From assembly GCA_028279405.1 (NCBI GenBank), contig JANQNU010000051.1:1-64000 (forward strand): a DNA stretch of 64,000 nucleotides, written 5' to 3'. Shown here piece by piece: positions 41,514 through 50,898 of this stretch. The translations under genes were made by a program, and so were the position numbers. The notes beneath the pieces are model-generated. The model saw only the letters and a program-made list of their open reading frames with translations, was not told the DNA's origin and did no database searches. This stretch comes from Phycisphaerae bacterium (GTDB lineage: Bacteria > Planctomycetota > Phycisphaerae > UBA1845 > Fen-1342). The first letter of the stretch is position 1; each line of letters opens with the position of its first letter.

Positions 41514-42860
41514 TTACGCCATCTGGAGGTACTTGATCGGGTTGGTGCCCGCGTCGATCACCGCGCCGTCGGCACGCACGTAGGCGACGAACGCTTCCTG
41601 GTCGTTCTCGTCACGGGTCCACCGATGCACGCGGATCCCTCGGACCTGGCGGACGTTGTACTTCGACAGGTCGCCGAAGAGGATGACCTTGTTGCCGGTC
41701 GCGAGCGTGCTTTCCATGTCCTGATTGATGGTGATCGGCTTGCCGTACAGCGTGTCAGGCACACCGGCCTGCAAACCCGGCATCCAAAGGAACTGCCCGT
41801 CGGTGGTTTGCAGCTTTCGCACAGCCGACAGGACTGAGTCGTGCAGCATGAACCGGGCGTTGCCGCGGTACGACGGGTCCACGGAGTGCGCAAGGTCGAT
41901 GATCTCCTTGGGATCGATCGCCGCCGCCGCAGCAGCCGTCTTACCGAGCGTTGCACCGTTGACGATGCCCTCGGGTTCCGCGCCGCCGGTGCCGACCGTC
42001 ATCTTCGTGTTGATGATTCGGCCGATGCGTTCGCCGAGCCAGTCGCCGACGCGCGCCGCGATATCGAACGGGCTGTCCTCGATGAGCTCGGTCGGGATGT
42101 GAACCGGCTTACTCGAGAACTTCCACGCGTTCAGCGTGATCTGGCCGATACTCGGGTCGGTCGACGTCGTCCCGACCGATCCGGATTCGCCGATCATCTC
42201 GCCGGTGTTGCCGGTGTCGTTGATCGTCGGGAGCGGCAGGGGGGACCCGGAGTTCGTGTTGAAGATCGTGGCGACCTGCAAGATCCCGCCGAACGCCAGC
42301 ATCGCCGCCTCGACGCGGTTGATGAACGAGTCCGGAACCAGGAACCCGCCGCTCGCACCGATCTGCGACGACATCGCACGCTTCTCGAAGTACTCGCGTG
42401 CGATCATGGTCGCGCTGTCGGGGTGGCGCGAGCGCATCCGCATCGCGACCTCTTCGTAAACCGTCGCCGGGCTGATGGCGAACTCGAGACGATTGCGGCC
42501 CGGGTTGAAGCTCAGCGCGTCGCACGCGGTGCGCTGCTCTACGGACATGTCGCCGCCGGCGTTGACCGTGAACCACGCACCGAACGCAAGCGCACGCTGC
42601 TCGACTTGGTTGTCGTCGTCACCGCCGCCTCGCGGCTCGTCCGGCTGGTCGAAACCGCCGTTCGCTGCCTTCACTGCGGCTTGCGTGCGCTCCTCGATCT
42701 CGATCGCGCGGCCGTGGCGGTCGTAGTCTGTACTCGCCTGTTCCCACTCGGATTCGTCGTCAGCGGTCCACGTGCGCTTCTCGTCCTTGAGGTCGTCCTG
42801 CTTCTTGATCATCGTGGCGAGCGCTGTTTTTCGTGCTTCGTAGCGTTCTGTGAGCGTCAT
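41514..42860 (-). CDS. Major capsid protein, HK97 fold
   Basis: A 448-residue protein. The first 100 residues are a coiled-coil scaffold (delta) region, then SGGFLVPDSFINRVEAAML, LPTINDTGNTGEMIGESGSVGTT, KPVHIPTELIEDSPFDIAARVGDWLGERIGRIINTKMTVGTGGAEPEGIVNGA, the classic HK97 major capsid pattern. The scaffold part should be removed by the protease encoded upstream. Confidence 0.93.
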   Translation of the reverse strand: MTLTERYEARKTALATMIKKQDDLKDEKRTWTADDESEWEQASTDYDRHGRAIEIEERTQAAVKAANGGFDQPDEPRGGGDDDNQVEQRALAFGAWFTVNAGGDMSVEQRTACDALSFNPGRNRLEFAISPATVYEEVAMRMRSRHPDSATMIAREYFEKRAMSSQIGASGGFLVPDSFINRVEAAMLAFGGILQVATIFNTNSGSPLPLPTINDTGNTGEMIGESGSVGTTSTDPSIGQITLNAWKFSSKPVHIPTELIEDSPFDIAARVGDWLGERIGRIINTKMTVGTGGAEPEGIVNGATLGKTAAAAAAIDPKEIIDLAHSVDPSYRGNARFMLHDSVLSAVRKLQTTDGQFLWMPGLQAGVPDTLYGKPITINQDMESTLATGNKVILFGDLSKYNVRQVRGIRVHRWTRDENDQEAFVAYVRADGAVIDAGTNPIKYLQMA

Positions 42861-43435
42861 TTCCGATCATCCATGATTCGGAGGTAACGGGTGGTTACAG
42901 ACGCTCTCGGGGTTGTCTCAGGTGATTGGCTCGGGAATGAAAACGGTCTCCACCCAAGCGGTCACGCCGACGCGAAAAGCGTCTGACGAAACCTGCACTC
43001 GGTGAAGACCATGGCAGGGGTTGCGATCCAGCGGTCGGCCGGACCTCAGTTGTCGATCGCTCTCCAACGGTTCGCGCCGTCGTGAAGACAACGGCAGGCG
43101 TCGCCGCCAGGAAATCCAGCGATCTCGTGTATCCTAGGCAGATCCATCCGGATCTGTCAACCGGAAATCATTCGGTTTTTGATCGGATCTGCTCCGGGGG
43201 CGAACCTGGGATTGGTGGGCTTGTTTCTTTTGCATTTAGAGAATCCCAAGGTCCATTACGTATTGACACTTGATACTTATGATGTATAGTCCATCTGAGG
43301 TCTGAAGTCACGCCTGTGAACCGGGCCGGGTTCGCAGGTCGGACGGCTGTTACATCGTAGAGAGATGCGATTCGTGGTGAAAGGGCCGTCCGATGAGCCG
43401 CCATCGCTTGCATCCCCCGAAGGGAGAGAGCAGGC
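42861..43435. other. Promoter-bearing spacer upstream of a reversed accessory block
   Basis: Nearly 575 bases without a credible gene. Contains a sigma70-like promoter for the rightward pair (next entry). Two imperfect direct repeats (GTGAAGACCATGGCAGGGGTTGC and GTGAAGACAACGGCAGGCGTCGC) lie near 43002 and 43081. This spacer breaks the leftward late operon. Confidence 0.5.
43263..43290 (+). promoter_or_regulatory. Sigma70-like promoter TTGACA-16-TATAGT
   Basis: A consensus -35 (43263-43268) and near-consensus -10 (43285-43290) in an AT-rich patch, about 145 bases before the rightward gene. It is the clearest promoter in the prophage and would be active in a lysogen. Confidence 0.7.
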
Positions 43436-43702
43436 ATGGTGCGCTTCAAGAATCAGGCAACGATGTATTTGGATGGGTGTCCACTCGCGGACAGGATCAA
43501 CTTGATTGGGAAGATCCTGGCAATGATGCAACACGAAGGGATCGTACGCGGGCACATCCCGCCGCTGGCGGAACGACCACCGGCTCGGTCGGAGTTGATT
43601 GAGTTTGGCAGTAATCCGCCTCAGCATGTCGCTGATGTTGAGGTCTGGAGCAACGACAACGACTACGTTGTTACGGTGATATCGTGCCAGGAGAAGCCGT
43701 AG
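43436..43702 (+). CDS. Hypothetical protein coupled to an XRE regulator
   Basis: An 88-residue protein (NQATMYLDGCPLADRINLIGKILAMMQHEGIV...). AGGGAGAG precedes the ATG. No family recognised. Overlaps the XRE gene by 19 bases, as toxin genes precede antitoxins in higBA-type modules, but I see no RelE fold. Confidence 0.55.
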   Translation: MVRFKNQATMYLDGCPLADRINLIGKILAMMQHEGIVRGHIPPLAERPPARSELIEFGSNPPQHVADVEVWSNDNDYVVTVISCQEKP

Positions 43703-43965
43703 AGACGCCCCGTGGCGAGTACAAGGACGGGGCACAGTACGCGCTGGAAATGATCGGCGAAGCGATCGCGATCGAGCGTCAGCGCCGGGGCATCTCTCAG
43801 CGAGCGCTTGCCGAGATGACTGGTCTGAGCCAGCCCCACATCCATCGGATCGAGGCCAACGTCGGCGTTACCACCGTCGTCACGCTGCTCAAGGTGACGG
43901 ATGCGCTTGGCCTCGATGTCTCGGTCTTGTTCAAAGCGTATGAGGCGTGGAAGCGGTCCGATTAG
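43684..43965 (+). CDS. XRE-family helix-turn-helix regulator
   Basis: A 93-residue protein. IAIERQRRGISQRALAEMTGLSQPHIHRIEANVGVTTVVTLLKVTDALGLDVSVLF is a full XRE helix-turn-helix. GTG start overlapping the previous gene. It is the only lambda-repressor-like protein seen in the prophage, so it could be the lysogeny repressor, or the antitoxin of a local pair. Confidence 0.8.
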   Translation: MPGEAVETPRGEYKDGAQYALEMIGEAIAIERQRRGISQRALAEMTGLSQPHIHRIEANVGVTTVVTLLKVTDALGLDVSVLFKAYEAWKRSD

Positions 43966-43998
43966 CCACCTTGGGGCCACGTGGGCCCAAGGTCGTGG

Positions 43999-44448
43999 CT
44001 ATGCCTCATTCTTTCCGCCGCCCGGCGTGGAAGCTGCGGCGTGGTTCGGTTCCGCCTCGTCTACTATTGCGGCCCGGGGCGCCATGGTTACATGTCGCGG
44101 CGGGCTCTCGGGTTGGTTGTTCGTTCCAGTTGACGCGGGTGGTTTGCCGCTGGTTTGCACCAAAGGGACGAATTCCGGCGTGCGAGGGCGTTTTACGAAA
44201 GCCGATGCGAGGGCTGTTACCGACGTAAGATTAAACGCGGCGCCCCAGGGCTGTCCCAGATAGACAAGCACCGCTCCGCACGTAAGCGCGAAGATTCCGA
44301 TTATGAAGCCGAAGACCATACCGCGGGACTCCATGCGATGGCGATGCGCGTACTCGGACTCAAACGCTGTCATCGCCTGCTCGCCGTACCGCTTGTCGAT
44401 GTTCTGGAACTGCTGAACCAATTCTGCTGGATTCAAGAGCCTCTCCAC
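43999..44448 (-). CDS. DUF2335 membrane protein
   Basis: A 149-residue protein: a QFQNIDKRYGEQAMTAFESEYAHRHRMESRG amphipathic start, then two transmembrane helices (MVFGFIIGIFALTCGAVLVYLG and a second), as in DUF2335. Pro-rich tail. Some phage holin-like roles have been proposed for DUF2335; not shown here. Confidence 0.65.
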   Translation of the reverse strand: MERLLNPAELVQQFQNIDKRYGEQAMTAFESEYAHRHRMESRGMVFGFIIGIFALTCGAVLVYLGQPWGAAFNLTSVTALASAFVKRPRTPEFVPLVQTSGKPPASTGTNNQPESPPRHVTMAPRAAIVDEAEPNHAAASTPGGGKNEA

Positions 44449-44491
44449 CTAAACGTGCCCCGGATTTGGTCCCCTGACAAATACCTAGGTG

Positions 44492-45337
44492 CTAATCTCT
44501 GCGTTCCGCCTCGTTCGCTGCGAACTCCTCGTTGGTTTGTCTTGCTTGTAGTTTGATGAGAACTTTACGCAATAAGGCGATCTGCTCTTCGTTGCTGATC
44601 AGTTCGGTTTCTTTTTTTTGCAGCCTCTTGAGTTGTGCTAGCAATTCAGCGATCAGCTCGTCACTTGCGACGTCTCTACGGATTACGGAGTGTTCGATGG
44701 CTCTCAATTCGCGGAGCCAGATGTCGTGTTCGAAACGTGCGTTTTCTGAACGCATTCGCTCGAAACGGGCTCTATACCACTGGTATGCAAGGTGGGCGGA
44801 CAGGAGTGCCGGCACAACTGCCAAGTACATGATTGGATCATATAGGGCCGATCCTCTAAGGCTGATGAGCAACGCGATGGATGCGAGACCAGTGCCTACC
44901 AGCATGAACGTGATGTACGTAGCTATCCACGACAAGCTGTCCACGGTCGGCCGAATAGCAGCCTCTCCTTGCTGAGTTATCTGGCGGGGCTTTGCTGATG
45001 CAAGGTCACCAGCAATTGACCGCAGATCAAACGAAAGTGCGGCCGCATCGGTATGGAAGACGTCTTCGTCGTCTAGCCGTGGCACGTATATGGAAAAGGG
45101 GGCTGCGAGCCACTTCCCGAACTGTCGCGATCTACGTGAAAAAACACCTCGGTACTCAGTTGCTAGTGCGCCTCTTTCGTCAAGGAGAGCGGATTTATAC
45201 TTTTGAGATATGGTGTTCTCAAGTTCGATATCGCGCACCGAACCAGGCGGGAGGACTATGTCGCCTTCGATCGTCATGTTCTCTATGTGGCTTACGATTT
45301 GAGGGTCGTGTTCTGGCGGAGGTGCGGAGCCTTGCAT
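44492..45337 (-). CDS. Two-helix membrane protein with coiled coil
   Basis: A 281-residue protein: soluble N-terminal half, two adjacent transmembrane helices (ITFMLVGTGLASIALLI and IMYLAVVPALLSAHLAYQW), then a cytoplasmic coiled coil (LLAQLKRLQKKETELISNEEQIALLRKVLIKLQ). No family recognised. Belongs to the accessory block between capsid and portal; a superinfection-exclusion role is possible but unproven. Confidence 0.55.
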   Translation of the reverse strand: MQGSAPPPEHDPQIVSHIENMTIEGDIVLPPGSVRDIELENTISQKYKSALLDERGALATEYRGVFSRRSRQFGKWLAAPFSIYVPRLDDEDVFHTDAAALSFDLRSIAGDLASAKPRQITQQGEAAIRPTVDSLSWIATYITFMLVGTGLASIALLISLRGSALYDPIMYLAVVPALLSAHLAYQWYRARFERMRSENARFEHDIWLRELRAIEHSVIRRDVASDELIAELLAQLKRLQKKETELISNEEQIALLRKVLIKLQARQTNEEFAANEAERRD

Positions 45338-45423
45338 GCATTTAATTCTGGGTCATTTGCTTCTAAGACACAATAGTATTGTGCATATTTTTTTCTGAGG
45401 CATGCCAGATCACTGGCAATCGC

Positions 45424-47202
45424 CTAAGGACCTTTGCCCTCCACCGCCTCCGATGCGACGTCCTTGATGCGCTGCTCCAACTCCGTCGCCTTGACCGCGG
45501 ATGCACTCAACAGGCGGGTGCGCCACGCCGTCAGGTAGCCACGCTCAAGGCGTTGCTGGACCTCGCTCGAAAGGTCAGCCAGGGCGAACGCCGGATCCAG
45601 GATGTCCGCGGCCAGTGTCCGGTTGTCGTCGGTGAAGCCTTCGACAAACGCCATGAACTCGTCCGGCTTGTGCGCGGCGCGCTGGGCCTTCGTCGAGATC
45701 CGCTTCCCGAGCCGGCGGAACGCGTCCGACATGCCACGGGCGACGCGAATTGCACGCTCGTCGGTCGGAGCGCCGAGTTCCGGCGGATCGCCCTCGGCCT
45801 CGAGGCCAACGTCAGCCAGCAGTTCCGGAATCTGCAACAGGTCGAAGAGGATGGACCCGATCGTCGCGTCCGCGGCCAGTGCCCGAACGATCTCCCGCTT
45901 GAACTCCAGGTCACCGTTGTCGTTTCCGACGGCCATGTTCAACGGTCTGAAGAGTTGGTCGCCGCCATCGATCGGGGGCAGACCTTCGCGCGCACGCGCC
46001 TCGTTGACGGTCATGATCCCGCCCGAGACGTACTTGTTCAGTGCCTCGCTCCGTGCTGCCAGGTCCGCCCGGACGAGCGCGTTGCGCTCGTGCTCGATCG
46101 TGTAATAGCCGGTGCGCGCGGTGTTCTGCTCGTCTTCGGTCAACAGCTTGTCCCGTGATTCGGCCTCGAACGCGCAGAGCCACGGGTCGACCGAGTCGTC
46201 CAGGAACGCACGAGTCTCCTGCTCGAGCGACGCGAACCCTTGGCGACTTGTGTCACCGATCTTGTGGGGCGGAACACCAAGCGCGAGCGCGATATCGATG
46301 ATCGAGAACTTGCCGGACTCAATCAGCTGGCTTTGTTCGGGGGTGAACGTCAGCGCGTTGGCCTTCATACCTTCTTCGAGCAGCGCGAAGCGATGGGCAC
46401 GCTTCAACCCGCGGTGCATTCGCTCGAGGCTGTTGACGATCTTCTTGTGGGTGTCGTCAGCGAGTTTCCCTGGATGCTCGAGGAAGTAGGCTGGGACCGC
46501 ACCGTTCGAGAAGAACCGCGATGCGTACTCCCGGACCGCGAGGCCCTGGCCAATCGCGTCGGCTGCGACGCGGACCACGTCGTAACCGACGACGCCGTCG
46601 TAGCTCAGCCCGCGGATGTGCAGGACGGACGATCCATCCAGGATCGACGTATCGTTCGGCGTGATCTTCGCCTTTGACGCGTTCTGGTTGGTGATCGCGG
46701 GCGCCCCGTGACGGACGACGTATTGGAGCTTGCCGTTCGCGACAATTGGCGTGACCTTGGCCGGATCCAGCAGCCAGAGCGCGCGCGGGCGACCGTCACC
46801 GGACCGGTCAATCAGTGCGTACCCGTTCCCTCGCATGAGCACGTGGCCCATGATTGATCGTCGGAAGACGTCCGAATTCGTCCGGGGGTTCGCGCGACGG
46901 TTGAGCAGGACGTACGCGGGATGGTCGTTGCGACGCTCCCAGCCACCCTCTTTGAGCTTACGGCGCACGTGGCACGGCAGCTTGGCAACTGTGGCCGATA
47001 GCAGATTCACGCCACGCCAGAACGCCATGAGCTTCAGCGCCTTCGCGTCTGTGACGATCACCCCGGACGTCGAGCGGCCAGTCCCGAAGACATCGTTGAT
47101 GCGATCGACGTCTTGGAGCGAGAACGGATCGGGATCCGCGCGCTGCTCGACGCTGCCGAACCACCGTGCGATACGTTGTCGGGTGCGCTGGATCCAGTTC
47201 AT
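45424..47202 (-). CDS. Portal protein, HK97 family
   Basis: A 592-residue protein. MNWIQRTRQRIARWFG at the start, DAKALKLMAFWRGVNLLSATVAKLPCHVRRK, then YAL(I)D...LWLLDP, HIRGLSYDGVVGYDVV and FTPEQSQLIESGKFSIIDIALALGVPPHKIGD, all HK97-portal signatures. Start chosen at the Met where homology begins. The C-terminal 130 residues are an extra helical domain. Forms the dodecameric gate for DNA. Confidence 0.93.
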   Translation of the reverse strand: MNWIQRTRQRIARWFGSVEQRADPDPFSLQDVDRINDVFGTGRSTSGVIVTDAKALKLMAFWRGVNLLSATVAKLPCHVRRKLKEGGWERRNDHPAYVLLNRRANPRTNSDVFRRSIMGHVLMRGNGYALIDRSGDGRPRALWLLDPAKVTPIVANGKLQYVVRHGAPAITNQNASKAKITPNDTSILDGSSVLHIRGLSYDGVVGYDVVRVAADAIGQGLAVREYASRFFSNGAVPAYFLEHPGKLADDTHKKIVNSLERMHRGLKRAHRFALLEEGMKANALTFTPEQSQLIESGKFSIIDIALALGVPPHKIGDTSRQGFASLEQETRAFLDDSVDPWLCAFEAESRDKLLTEDEQNTARTGYYTIEHERNALVRADLAARSEALNKYVSGGIMTVNEARAREGLPPIDGGDQLFRPLNMAVGNDNGDLEFKREIVRALAADATIGSILFDLLQIPELLADVGLEAEGDPPELGAPTDERAIRVARGMSDAFRRLGKRISTKAQRAAHKPDEFMAFVEGFTDDNRTLAADILDPAFALADLSSEVQQRLERGYLTAWRTRLLSASAVKATELEQRIKDVASEAVEGKGP

Positions 47203-47228
47203 CCGTCCGCCTCCATCAGGGCAAGGGG

Positions 47229-47888
47229 CTACTTGCTCTCGGACTGCGCGATCTCGACGCGGCAATCCTTGATCCGCTGGTCCATCTCACGGATCCGTTT
47301 CGAGCGATCGGCCGCTTGCTCTCGTTGCTGCTCGTCGAGACGCGACCGGAGCACTGTCCGGGCCTCGGCCGTCGTCTCTTCGTAGGCCGGGAAGGTCCCG
47401 GGGCCCACGTCTCCGACGTTTGTTCCGAAGTTGTCGATGATGCGAACATCACGACCGTCTTCACGAATGAATCGTTCTCCCGGCGGACGACCGAAGGTGA
47501 AGGAGGACCCCTTGAAGTCTTTCCGCCGAACCATGTCGCGCGCGTCCTGGGCGACCGACGATGCGCCGAGATCGACCTCGTACAGCAGGCCCCGCTTGTC
47601 GACGCTCAGCCGTAGCGTGCCCGCGGACCGTCGGCCGAGCGGCTTCTGTGGGTTGTGGCTTACGAGCGCCACAACGTCCGTGTCCGATGCGAGCAGTTCG
47701 TCGAACGCGCCTGGCATGATCCGTTCAGCCAGGTCTTCGTCGATCTGAAACTCAGTTCCCGGGCTGCCGTCGTAGAAAACAGCGGCGTATCCGCTGATCA
47801 CGCCACGTGATTCGCCGCCCTCCTTATCCGGTGGGTCTTCGCGGAACTCGACGGGGTGTTGCAGAACGCGTACCTCTTGATCGCTCAC
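47229..47888 (-). CDS. Prohead maturation protease (HK97 type)
   Basis: A 219-residue U35-type serine protease: GVISGYAAVFYDGSP, IMPGAFDELL, catalytic His78 in ALVSHNPQKPLGR and Ser in KDFKGSSFTFG. The GTG start overlaps the stop of the previous gene and has GGAGAC upstream. A helical tail follows. It cleaves the capsid scaffold. Confidence 0.92.
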   Translation of the reverse strand: MSDQEVRVLQHPVEFREDPPDKEGGESRGVISGYAAVFYDGSPGTEFQIDEDLAERIMPGAFDELLASDTDVVALVSHNPQKPLGRRSAGTLRLSVDKRGLLYEVDLGASSVAQDARDMVRRKDFKGSSFTFGRPPGERFIREDGRDVRIIDNFGTNVGDVGPGTFPAYEETTAEARTVLRSRLDEQQREQAADRSKRIREMDQRIKDCRVEIAQSESK

Positions 47889-48208
47889 TTGCGTCTCCTT
47901 CCCTTCGGTTTGGCCTGGCCATCCGTGACCGGGACCTTTCCGTGCGGATCGTTCGCCTGTACCTCGCGCGGATCGACCCTCGGGACGTATTCGACCTTGA
48001 CCGCCGATACGCCGCGCGTCGGTTTGTTGACCGTGATGCAGTCGACCATCAGCGACGGATCGAACGGGCAATCGTCGCCCCTCTTGGGCGTGCATACCGG
48101 TGGCCGTTCGTCCCGGATGTTGAGCGGATCGCTCGTTTCCACGTGGTAGGTCATGGTCATCGATGCAACGGTGATCTTCCCGATCTTGGACACGTGTCGC
48201 TCCTTCAA
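47885..48208 (-). CDS. Hypothetical protein between TerL and protease genes
   Basis: A 107-residue protein with a beta-rich start (GKITVASMTMTYHVETSDP), three cysteines and a Lys/Arg-rich end. Four-base overlaps with both neighbours. No family recognised. Confidence 0.6.
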   Translation of the reverse strand: MKERHVSKIGKITVASMTMTYHVETSDPLNIRDERPPVCTPKRGDDCPFDPSLMVDCITVNKPTRGVSAVKVEYVPRVDPREVQANDPHGKVPVTDGQAKPKGRRRK

Positions 48209-49854
48209 TAGTCGTCGTCGTCGAACTCAATCACGATTACCCCGTCGGGCCGCTTCTCGTCGTCGTCATAGATGGATCCAGTCTCACCGCCGCCGAGGAT
48301 CGCGCGCGAGAATGCCATGATGAGCGCGATCGCAGGGTCGATTCGGGCCGTCTGCGTCGCCTTGTGCAGCCTCAGCAATTCACCGCCGGCGGATCCGGCG
48401 CGCACGTTGCCCGCCGCCCAACGCAACACCGGGTTGTTCCCGTGGTCGACGCATTGCTCGACGACTGCCTTCTCGACGCGCTTTGCCGGCTCCGTCAGAT
48501 TCCGTGCCGTGTTGGGCATTGGGATCATGGGGACCTTCTGCTCGAGCTTGGCAGCGACCGTCGCCGCATACTGCGGGTCGTAAGTGCACGAAGCTACGTT
48601 GTGCGTCTCCAGCGACTCTTCTACGACCTCGATGATGCGTACGTAGTCGATCCGTCGCCCGGGCGTTCGCTCGATGTGCCCGTCCTCGGCCCACTGCAAG
48701 TAGCTCGCGTCTTCGGATCGGGCGCGCAGCCCGAGGTCGTCACCGGGACACCACACCCAGCACTTCACGAGGTAGCGGTCTTCCACCGGGCAAACCAGCA
48801 CGTACGCTGTGAGGTCGGTCGTGCTCGAGAGGTCCAACCCTCCGTAGCAGACGGCACCCTCTGGGAATTCCACCTCGTACGGTCCGCCCGGCTGGTCCCA
48901 GCAGTCCATTTGCAGCCACGCCGCTTCGAGCGAGACCCACTGATTCAGGATGTAGCGGCGGAATGCCAGCAGTTGCCGCGGGTTGTCCTGGGCCTTCTTG
49001 AACTCCTGTCGAAGGACCTCGATCGTGATCGTGACGTCTATCGACGGGTTCGCCTTGCGCCAGTTTTCTTCGAGCCGCCAGTCCGCTCCGTCCGGAACTT
49101 CGTACACGACGCCAAGCGTGACCGGATCGACGACGTCGCCGTTCTGGACCTTCTTCGCGTGCGAGTACTCTTCATACCCGACCGACTCCGGACCCCACTC
49201 GCCGGCCGTGGAAATGACCAAGTGCAATGGCTGCCGGCGCGAGATCGTGGCGTACCGCAGCGCGTCGGTGAGCCTCCGATTTGGTGCGGCGTGTAGTTCG
49301 TCCTGCACCACCAACGACGGGTTGATACCTTCCTTGGTGTCCGCTTCCGCCGATGAGGCCTCGTAGAAGCTCGGGTCCCCGTCGGTCCGGAAGATCCGCT
49401 TCTGCGTCTCGTTCATCGCCAGTCGGTTCGCCAGCGCGGGCGACTTGCGGACCATCTCACGCGCGGCTTGGTAGACGAGCGCCGCCTGCTTTCGATCGTT
49501 CGCGAAGCCGTAGCACTGCGCTGCCGGCTCGCCGTCTGCGATCAGGTGGTACAGCGTCAGACCGGCCGCAATCGTGGTCTTCCCGTTCTTCTTAGGAATC
49601 CAGATCGAAGCCTTGCGGAACCGCCGCGCGCCGATCAGTCGTGGCTCGGTCTTGTGGTCCGCCCAATACCATCCGTACAGGGGATTGATGATCCGCTGGA
49701 CCTGCCAGTCCAAGAGCTCAAACGGCTTGCCCGCCCACTCGCCTTGATAGTGACGCAAGAATCGGGCGAAGAACTCGATCACCCGATCGGCCCGCTCCTG
49801 GTCGTAGCGCGCACCGAGCCTGACCGCCTCTTCGTCGCTCGGAGTGCGGATCAT
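48205..49854 (-). CDS. terL: Terminase large subunit
   Basis: A 549-residue packaging motor. ATPase: adenine motif FELLDWQ near 46-51, Walker A variant WIPKKNGKTT (85-94), Walker B LVVQDELHAAP, coupling ISTAGE. The nuclease domain begins at CYGGLDLSSTTDLTAYV with the first metal-binding Asp. Close to the Terminase_1/HK97 gp2 group. It is paired with a P27-type small subunit. Confidence 0.94.
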   Translation of the reverse strand: MIRTPSDEEAVRLGARYDQERADRVIEFFARFLRHYQGEWAGKPFELLDWQVQRIINPLYGWYWADHKTEPRLIGARRFRKASIWIPKKNGKTTIAAGLTLYHLIADGEPAAQCYGFANDRKQAALVYQAAREMVRKSPALANRLAMNETQKRIFRTDGDPSFYEASSAEADTKEGINPSLVVQDELHAAPNRRLTDALRYATISRRQPLHLVISTAGEWGPESVGYEEYSHAKKVQNGDVVDPVTLGVVYEVPDGADWRLEENWRKANPSIDVTITIEVLRQEFKKAQDNPRQLLAFRRYILNQWVSLEAAWLQMDCWDQPGGPYEVEFPEGAVCYGGLDLSSTTDLTAYVLVCPVEDRYLVKCWVWCPGDDLGLRARSEDASYLQWAEDGHIERTPGRRIDYVRIIEVVEESLETHNVASCTYDPQYAATVAAKLEQKVPMIPMPNTARNLTEPAKRVEKAVVEQCVDHGNNPVLRWAAGNVRAGSAGGELLRLHKATQTARIDPAIALIMAFSRAILGGGETGSIYDDDEKRPDGVIVIEFDDDDY

Positions 49855-49883
49855 GCGCTTCGTGGCTCGGTCAACCCGGATGG

Positions 49884-50105
49884 TCAGTCGTCATCCTCCG
49901 TCGGCAGGATCATTCCGTCTTCGTCTGGTTCGGCTTCCGCGGGTGCGCCGTCGCTGTTGGTGTAGACCACCTGTTCCCCGGGGTTGCTGTACACGATCGT
50001 CCTGATGGCTTCGCGCTGGTCACGTGTCAGCGCACCATCGATCAGGTATCGCTCGCCGGAAGCCGTGGTCATGTCGACGAACTCGGCCACGTAGTCACGC
50101 CCCAT
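49884..50105 (-). CDS. Small acidic protein between TerS and TerL
   Basis: A 73-residue protein, beta-rich start (YVAEFVDMTTASGERYLIDGALTRDQREAIRTIVY) and a strongly acidic end. Overlaps TerS by 11 bases. No family recognised. Confidence 0.6.
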   Translation of the reverse strand: MGRDYVAEFVDMTTASGERYLIDGALTRDQREAIRTIVYSNPGEQVVYTNSDGAPAEAEPDEDGMILPTEDDD

Positions 50106-50571
50106 TCTTCTTACTCAGGAAGTCGTCCAGTTCGTCGCCGGTCCCACCGCCGTCACCCGGCGAGACACGCGCTCGCGCGACCGGGGTTATCCCGAGTTCA
50201 GCTGCGTACCGAAGGAACAACTGCTTCGCCTTCCGGCGTCGGCCGATCGATGGATGTTCTGACCACGCTCCGTACTTCGAGCATGTGTACGGTTCGAAGT
50301 CGCGCTCCGACTGTTCGGCCATGCAGACGCACCACTCGTCGTAAGAGTCGCAGCACAACTCCAACGCCGCCGCGTCCGTCGCGCGCAGCACGCCGACGCC
50401 AGCGAACAACCCGTGCAGTTCGCGCCACAGTTCCTTGCCGTACTTGCCCAATCGCTTGGGCGGTGCGGACGACAACTTCGGAACGTTCGGCTCCTTCGGG
50501 ATCCGTCGCTTGCCACGGTTGCCTTCGTGGATCTTGAGTGCGACGGGCTTGGGCTTTCGGCCGCGTGCCAT
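50095..50571 (-). CDS. terS: Terminase small subunit, P27 family
   Basis: A 158-residue protein. MARGRKPKPVALKIHEGNRGKRRIPKEPNVPK is the P27-type start, followed by LGKYGKELWRELHGLFAGVGVLRATDAAALELCCDSYDEW. P27 small terminases accompany cos-type packaging with HNH endonucleases, which fits the HNH gene just upstream. Confidence 0.92.
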   Translation of the reverse strand: MARGRKPKPVALKIHEGNRGKRRIPKEPNVPKLSSAPPKRLGKYGKELWRELHGLFAGVGVLRATDAAALELCCDSYDEWCVCMAEQSERDFEPYTCSKYGAWSEHPSIGRRRKAKQLFLRYAAELGITPVARARVSPGDGGGTGDELDDFLSKKNGA

Positions 50572-50659
50572 AACTCGTTTGTCCCCAAGTGATTAGGAGT
50601 CCAATTTCGCGGGAAAACCTTTCACGCTGCACGGGCGGTCCGCGTCGATAAGCACCCGT

Positions 50660-50693
50660 AAAAAACCACCCCCCTCCCTCTCTGCATGGGGTG
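50660..50693 (-). terminator. Possible intrinsic terminator before terS
   Basis: On the minus strand CACCCC and GGGGTG can pair around a 15-base purine-rich loop, followed by GG and TTTTTT. It would separate the lysis/HNH segment from the terS-led structural operon. The loop is long, so strength is uncertain. Confidence 0.5.
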
Positions 50694-50697
50694 CCCG

Positions 50698-50898
50698 TTA
50701 GTCGAAGAACTCCGGGATGTCGTCTTCTTTGCTCGGGGCTACGCCCGTGATGCAGGAGTCGTCATACCGGTATCGATCCTCTTCCTCTTTGCACGGACTG
50801 CAGAGCACCTCGCGGTAACCACGGAACCGGCGTCCGCATTCGTCGCACTGGATGATTCGAACTTGAGGAATCGGTGCGTTCGCGGGGACAGCCATCAT
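50698..50898 (-). CDS. Zinc-ribbon small protein
   Basis: A 66-residue protein: VRIIQCDECGRRFRGYREVLCSPCKEEEDRY, a CxxC...CxxC zinc ribbon, then an acidic tail. Its start overlaps the HNH gene by four bases, so it may assist that enzyme. Confidence 0.65.
   Translation of the reverse strand: MMAVPANAPIPQVRIIQCDECGRRFRGYREVLCSPCKEEEDRYRYDDSCITGVAPSKEDDIPEFFD

Noticed and set aside
43436..43965. A firm higBA-type toxin-antitoxin call
   Set aside because: The XRE part is clear, but the first protein has no RelE/HigB features, so the pair is only listed as possible.
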